64,000 nucleotides of DNA from an uncultured Lachnospiraceae bacterium (GTDB lineage: Bacteria; Bacillota; Clostridia; Lachnospirales; Lachnospiraceae), in assembly GCA_946405625.1 (NCBI GenBank), contig CAMJHQ010000003.1, positions 84,273-148,272 on the forward strand, written 5' to 3'. Position numbers and translations under genes: made by a program. Under the pieces are notes generated by a model that saw only the letters and a program-made list of their open reading frames with translations, did not search any database and was not told where the DNA came from. Shown one piece after another: positions 61,047 through 64,000 of the stretch. Position 1 is the first letter of the stretch, and the number at the start of each line of letters is the position of its first letter.

Positions 61047-62243
61047 TTAAATCTTACCTTTTTTCTTTCTGAACATAAACTTACGAGCAACATTTATTCC
61101 AACCTTGTAAGGCAGCGGCCTAAGAGCCTTATCAGCTTCCTTCAGCTTTTCTCTGATAGGAATGCTCTGAGGACAATGCTGTTCACATTTACCACACTGA
61201 ACACACTGAGATGCAAAAGCCGGTTCCTTTGTAAGTCCGACTGTCTGTGCAAACTGAAAACGTCCGGCACTTTTATTCTCTGTATACATAGTATTGTAGC
61301 AGGCAAATGTTCCCGGAATATCAACACCCTTAGGACATGGCATACAATATCTGCATCCAGTACAGCCAACCTTTTCCTTCTCCTTGATTGCCTTTTTAAC
61401 TTCTTCGATAAACGCAAAATCCTGCTCCGTGAGGCTTCCCACTTTCATTTCGGATGCGGTTTTGACATTTTCCTGAACCATTTCTATGGAGTTCATTCCG
61501 GACAGAACTACTGTAACCTCCGGCTGATTGTAGAGCCATCTGAAAGCCCATTCTGCAGGCGACCATCCGTGACTGTCTTCACGAAAAAGCTTTCTCGCTT
61601 TATCAGGCAGCATATTTACGAGCTTTCCGCCTCTGAGCGGTTCCATGATCACAACAGGAATCCCCTTGGCTGCAGCGGCCTTTACGCCACTTACTCCTGC
61701 CTGAGTAACCTCATCAAGATAATTATACTGAACCTGACAGAAATCCCAGTCATAATCATTCAGTATAGTTATAAAATTATCCGTATTTCCGTGGTAAGAA
61801 AACCCGATATTTCTGATCTTACCGGACTTTTTCTGTTCCTTGATCCATTCAATGATTCCGACCGATTTCAGTTTCTCCCACATTTCAACATCTGTGAGAT
61901 GATGCATCAGATAATAATCCACATGGTCGGTTCTGAGACGCGTAAGCTCTTCACTGAAGTACTTATCGATTGCTTTTGCATTTCTGATAAGATACTGAGG
62001 AAGCTTCGTCGCAATATTTACCTTATCCCTGATACCGTTACGCTCCAGTATCTCACCAAGTGCAGCCTCGCTTCCGGGATATATATAAGCAGTATCATAA
62101 TAGTTTACACCGGCTTTAAAAGCGGCCATAATCTCTTTCTCGGCTTTATCGATATCAATAGAATTACCCTTCTTGGTAAATCTCATACATCCGTAACCGA
62201 GCATTGACAGTTCATTACCGTTCTTATCTTTCCTGTATTGCAT
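61047..62243 (-). CDS. Aldo/keto reductase with C-terminal [4Fe-4S] ferredoxin-type region
   Basis: MLGYGCMRFT...YYDTAYIYPGSEAALG...GCTGCRYCMPCPKGVDIP...CVQCGKCEQHCPQSIPI. Confidence 0.93.
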   Translation of the reverse strand: MQYRKDKNGNELSMLGYGCMRFTKKGNSIDIDKAEKEIMAAFKAGVNYYDTAYIYPGSEAALGEILERNGIRDKVNIATKLPQYLIRNAKAIDKYFSEELTRLRTDHVDYYLMHHLTDVEMWEKLKSVGIIEWIKEQKKSGKIRNIGFSYHGNTDNFITILNDYDWDFCQVQYNYLDEVTQAGVSGVKAAAAKGIPVVIMEPLRGGKLVNMLPDKARKLFREDSHGWSPAEWAFRWLYNQPEVTVVLSGMNSIEMVQENVKTASEMKVGSLTEQDFAFIEEVKKAIKEKEKVGCTGCRYCMPCPKGVDIPGTFACYNTMYTENKSAGRFQFAQTVGLTKEPAFASQCVQCGKCEQHCPQSIPIREKLKEADKALRPLPYKVGINVARKFMFRKKKGKI

Positions 62244-62300
62244 AAGCCCTCCAACACGATAAATATACTGCTATAACAATAACTATTCTCACATCATTTT

Positions 62301-62369
62301 AAAGATTTATTTGATTTTTAAGATTTATTTGATTTTAAAGATTTATTTGTTTTTAAAGATTTATTTGTC
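62301..62369. repeat. 18-bp tandem repeat (4 units) spanning the stop codon of the cyclase-MBL gene
   Basis: Minus-strand AAATAAATCTTTAAAAAC-like units; in-frame TAA at 62361, 62343, 62325 and 62307. Confidence 0.9.
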
Positions 62370-63794
62370 ATACAAAAAGCCAGCATATGGGAATTTATAG
62401 AGATATACATCATTTCCGAAGATATTTACCTCTTCACCTTGAACTTTCCCATCCCTTATTGCTTCTGCACCTTCAATCAATTCATCTACAAGTTCAGGCT
62501 TCTCCGGCATAGTTCCGTGCATCGGATAGACCTCATCATATTTACCGTCATACTCCTTCAGATGTTTCAAACTATCGATATAGAGCTTAATATCTCTCCT
62601 GTCGCCGAACATGAAGATATCACTATTCTGAACCGAATCACCGCTTACAAGAATTCTGTTTCTTTCATCAAGGATAGCTATGCTTCCCGGAGTATGACCC
62701 GGAATATCGATGATCCTGAGAGTTCTTCCACCAAGGTCTATCACATCACCCTCAGAAATCGGAATTATCTTATCCTTATCATCATAAATTTCTTTCGGAC
62801 TCATATATACTTTATCAAAAGCACCGTTTCCGGAAATGTGATCTCTATCCGCATGTGTATTGATAAGTATTATTTCGCGATCAGTCAGTCCTTCAGCTAT
62901 TTTCTTCGCATTAGGCAGATTCATTCCCGAATCAATAAGGGCTGCTCTTTCGGTACCACATAGCAGGAAGCAGCGAACATGTCCGTCCTCGATTCTCCAT
63001 GTATTCTCATTAATCCTTATTATCTGATAATCCGAATTAGGAATGAATTCTTTGTTTATCTGATTTTCCGTATCAGGAATTAATTCTTTGTTTATCTGAT
63101 TTTTCATATCAGGAATTAATTCTTTGTTTATCTGATTTTTCGTATCAGGAATTAATTCTTCATTTTTTTTGCTTTCAGATCTTGCCTTACCACAAATGTC
63201 ATCTACAGATATAAGCGTTGCTCTGCACGGAGCACCATCCGATCCACCGAGATTGATAGGAGCAGAATTAAGTAAATACACTCCTTCCGGTACATCTGCA
63301 AGTCTTATTCCCTCAAGAAGAACTATCTCGGCTCCGAGCATCACAAGGTGCACAGCCATCGGAGCATCCTCAGGACCTACCGTCTGGGATTCATTTCCAA
63401 AAAGTTTTATTCCTTCTTCAGCAAAAACCTTTGCAGCTTCAAGAGTTACAGTTGCTTTACCCTTAACAAGTATTCTTTCTGCTGCTTTCATATCAGATGC
63501 TTTAGCGGCATTTATAAATCCTTTTGCATCCTCTGCGGTAACATCTCCCTCATGTTCCGCTACATAGCATAGCCCTATAAATCTGTCCATATCAACCTGA
63601 TCTATCGTCTTTGCCCCGTCGATAAAATGATATGGAGCATCTACATGAGTTCCGTTATGTGCACACATGGAAAATGCTGTAAGATTGCATATAGCTCCAT
63701 CGCTTATACGCATCTTAACCTCTCTCTCCGGCTGCGGATCCCCCGGAAAAACATTACACCCGAAAACTTCCTGTGATATATCATATACCTTCAT
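62361..63794 (-). CDS. Fusion: cyclase family (kynurenine formamidase-like) N-terminus + MBL-fold hydrolase C-terminus
   Basis: CAHNGTHVDAPYHFIDGAKTIDQ (cyclase HxGTHxDxPxH); INTHADRDHISGN, DIPGHTPGSIAIL, VSGDS (MBL). Confidence 0.9.
   Translation of the reverse strand: MKVYDISQEVFGCNVFPGDPQPEREVKMRISDGAICNLTAFSMCAHNGTHVDAPYHFIDGAKTIDQVDMDRFIGLCYVAEHEGDVTAEDAKGFINAAKASDMKAAERILVKGKATVTLEAAKVFAEEGIKLFGNESQTVGPEDAPMAVHLVMLGAEIVLLEGIRLADVPEGVYLLNSAPINLGGSDGAPCRATLISVDDICGKARSESKKNEELIPDTKNQINKELIPDMKNQINKELIPDTENQINKEFIPNSDYQIIRINENTWRIEDGHVRCFLLCGTERAALIDSGMNLPNAKKIAEGLTDREIILINTHADRDHISGNGAFDKVYMSPKEIYDDKDKIIPISEGDVIDLGGRTLRIIDIPGHTPGSIAILDERNRILVSGDSVQNSDIFMFGDRRDIKLYIDSLKHLKEYDGKYDEVYPMHGTMPEKPELVDELIEGAEAIRDGKVQGEEVNIFGNDVYLYKFPYAGFLYDK
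63021..63164. repeat. Four tandem 36-bp repeats inside the cyclase-MBL gene (interdomain linker)
   Basis: TATCTGATTTTCCGTATCAGGAATTAATTCTTTGTT units at 63021, 63057, 63093, 63129; encode (KNQINKELIPDT)n. Confidence 0.95.
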
Positions 63795-63870
63795 AAATTA
63801 CTCCCATAAATGTCATTCCGGCTAACCACTTCGGTCTATCTGCTTGTATGGTTAGCTTTTTCACCTTCAT
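63781..63870 (-). CDS. Candidate mini-ORF C: MKVKKLTIQADRPKWLAGMTFMGVIYEGI (29 aa), overlaps the cyclase start by 14 nt
   Basis: ATG/stop present, GAGGG just upstream; homologous to mini-ORFs A and B. Confidence 0.35.
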   Translation of the reverse strand: MKVKKLTIQADRPKWLAGMTFMGVIYEGI

Positions 63871-63884
63871 TACCCTCTGTTTTT

Positions 63885-63944
63885 TTACATTACAGCTAAC
63901 CACTTCAACTTATCTGCTTGTATGGTTAGCTTTTTAACTTTCAT
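63885..63944 (-). CDS. Candidate mini-ORF B: MKVKKLTIQADKLKWLAVM (19 aa)
   Basis: Upstream AAGAGG RBS-like; ATGA overlap with the stop of mini-ORF A. Confidence 0.4.
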   Translation of the reverse strand: MKVKKLTIQADKLKWLAVM

Positions 63945-64000
63945 ATACCTCTTATTTTATACATAACAGCTAACCACTTTAGCTTGTCAGCCTGTATGGT
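63941..64000 (-). CDS. Candidate mini-ORF A, 5' end outside window: ...TIQADKLKWLAVMYKIRGI
   Basis: Same core peptide as B with only synonymous codon differences over the shared 13 codons. Confidence 0.35.
   Translation of the reverse strand, partial: TIQADKLKWLAVMYKIRGI

Larger units (their letters stand above)
63821..64000. repeat. 74-bp tandem repeat array (two full units plus a partial one, running off the right edge)
   Basis: GCTAACCA...TGGTTAGC inverted repeat begins at 63821, 63895 and 63969; exact 74-bp spacing. Confidence 0.95.

Noticed and set aside
61038-62207. 389-aa plus-strand ORF
   Set aside because: Exactly antisense to a well-supported aldo/keto reductase with clear motifs; the translation has no recognisable domain. 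Treated as a shadow ORF, as were the other long antisense ORFs over smc, polA, sbcC and the cell-wall protein.
63821-63933. Plus-strand intrinsic terminators (GCTAACCA...TGGTTAGC-TTTTT)
   Set aside because: They look terminator-like on the plus strand, but no plus-strand gene lies upstream; the inverted repeat is reported as a property of the array instead.
63821-64000. CRISPR-like array
   Set aside because: Only about three units; inter-unit sequence is similar rather than unique, no cas genes, and the 74-bp unit is homologous throughout.

Overview
This window is a chromosomal segment from an AT-rich Clostridia/Lachnospiraceae-like bacterium. The assignment rests on gene content and protein style; no search was run. 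Nearly all genes are on the minus strand. Positions 1-27,200 are core housekeeping: ilvA fragment, ftsY-smc-rnc-plsX-rpmF-ackA, a diguanylate cyclase, coaE-polA, ilvC-ilvN, a purine nucleoside phosphorylase, scpB-scpA, gpsA-plsY-der, YraN, rnhB, lepB-rbgA-lepB and rplS. Positions 27,500-64,000 are more accessory: a beta-helix protein, a VanZ-RDD fusion, an AadE-like protein, a sugar ABC transporter with a YesMN-type two-component system, a giant cell-wall-binding-repeat protein, several small unknowns, a second GGDEF protein, SbcCD, an aldo/keto reductase and a cyclase-MBL fusion. Main non-routine observations: (1) at the right edge, a tandem array of 74-bp units, each encoding a mini-ORF (consensus MKVKKLTIQADKLKWLAVM). 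Copy differences are largely synonymous, and each unit also carries an exact inverted repeat. (2) A c-di-GMP-I (GEMM-I) riboswitch plus terminator at about 54,012-54,145, upstream of a 62-aa zinc-ribbon protein. (3) A long hairpin between smc and ftsY and a nested palindrome between ackA and rpmF. (4) Several short tandem arrays at gene boundaries, including one that repeats a stop codon in frame four times. The cyclase-MBL gene has three different arrays upstream, inside and downstream. All functional calls are from reading the sequence and the supplied ORFs only.
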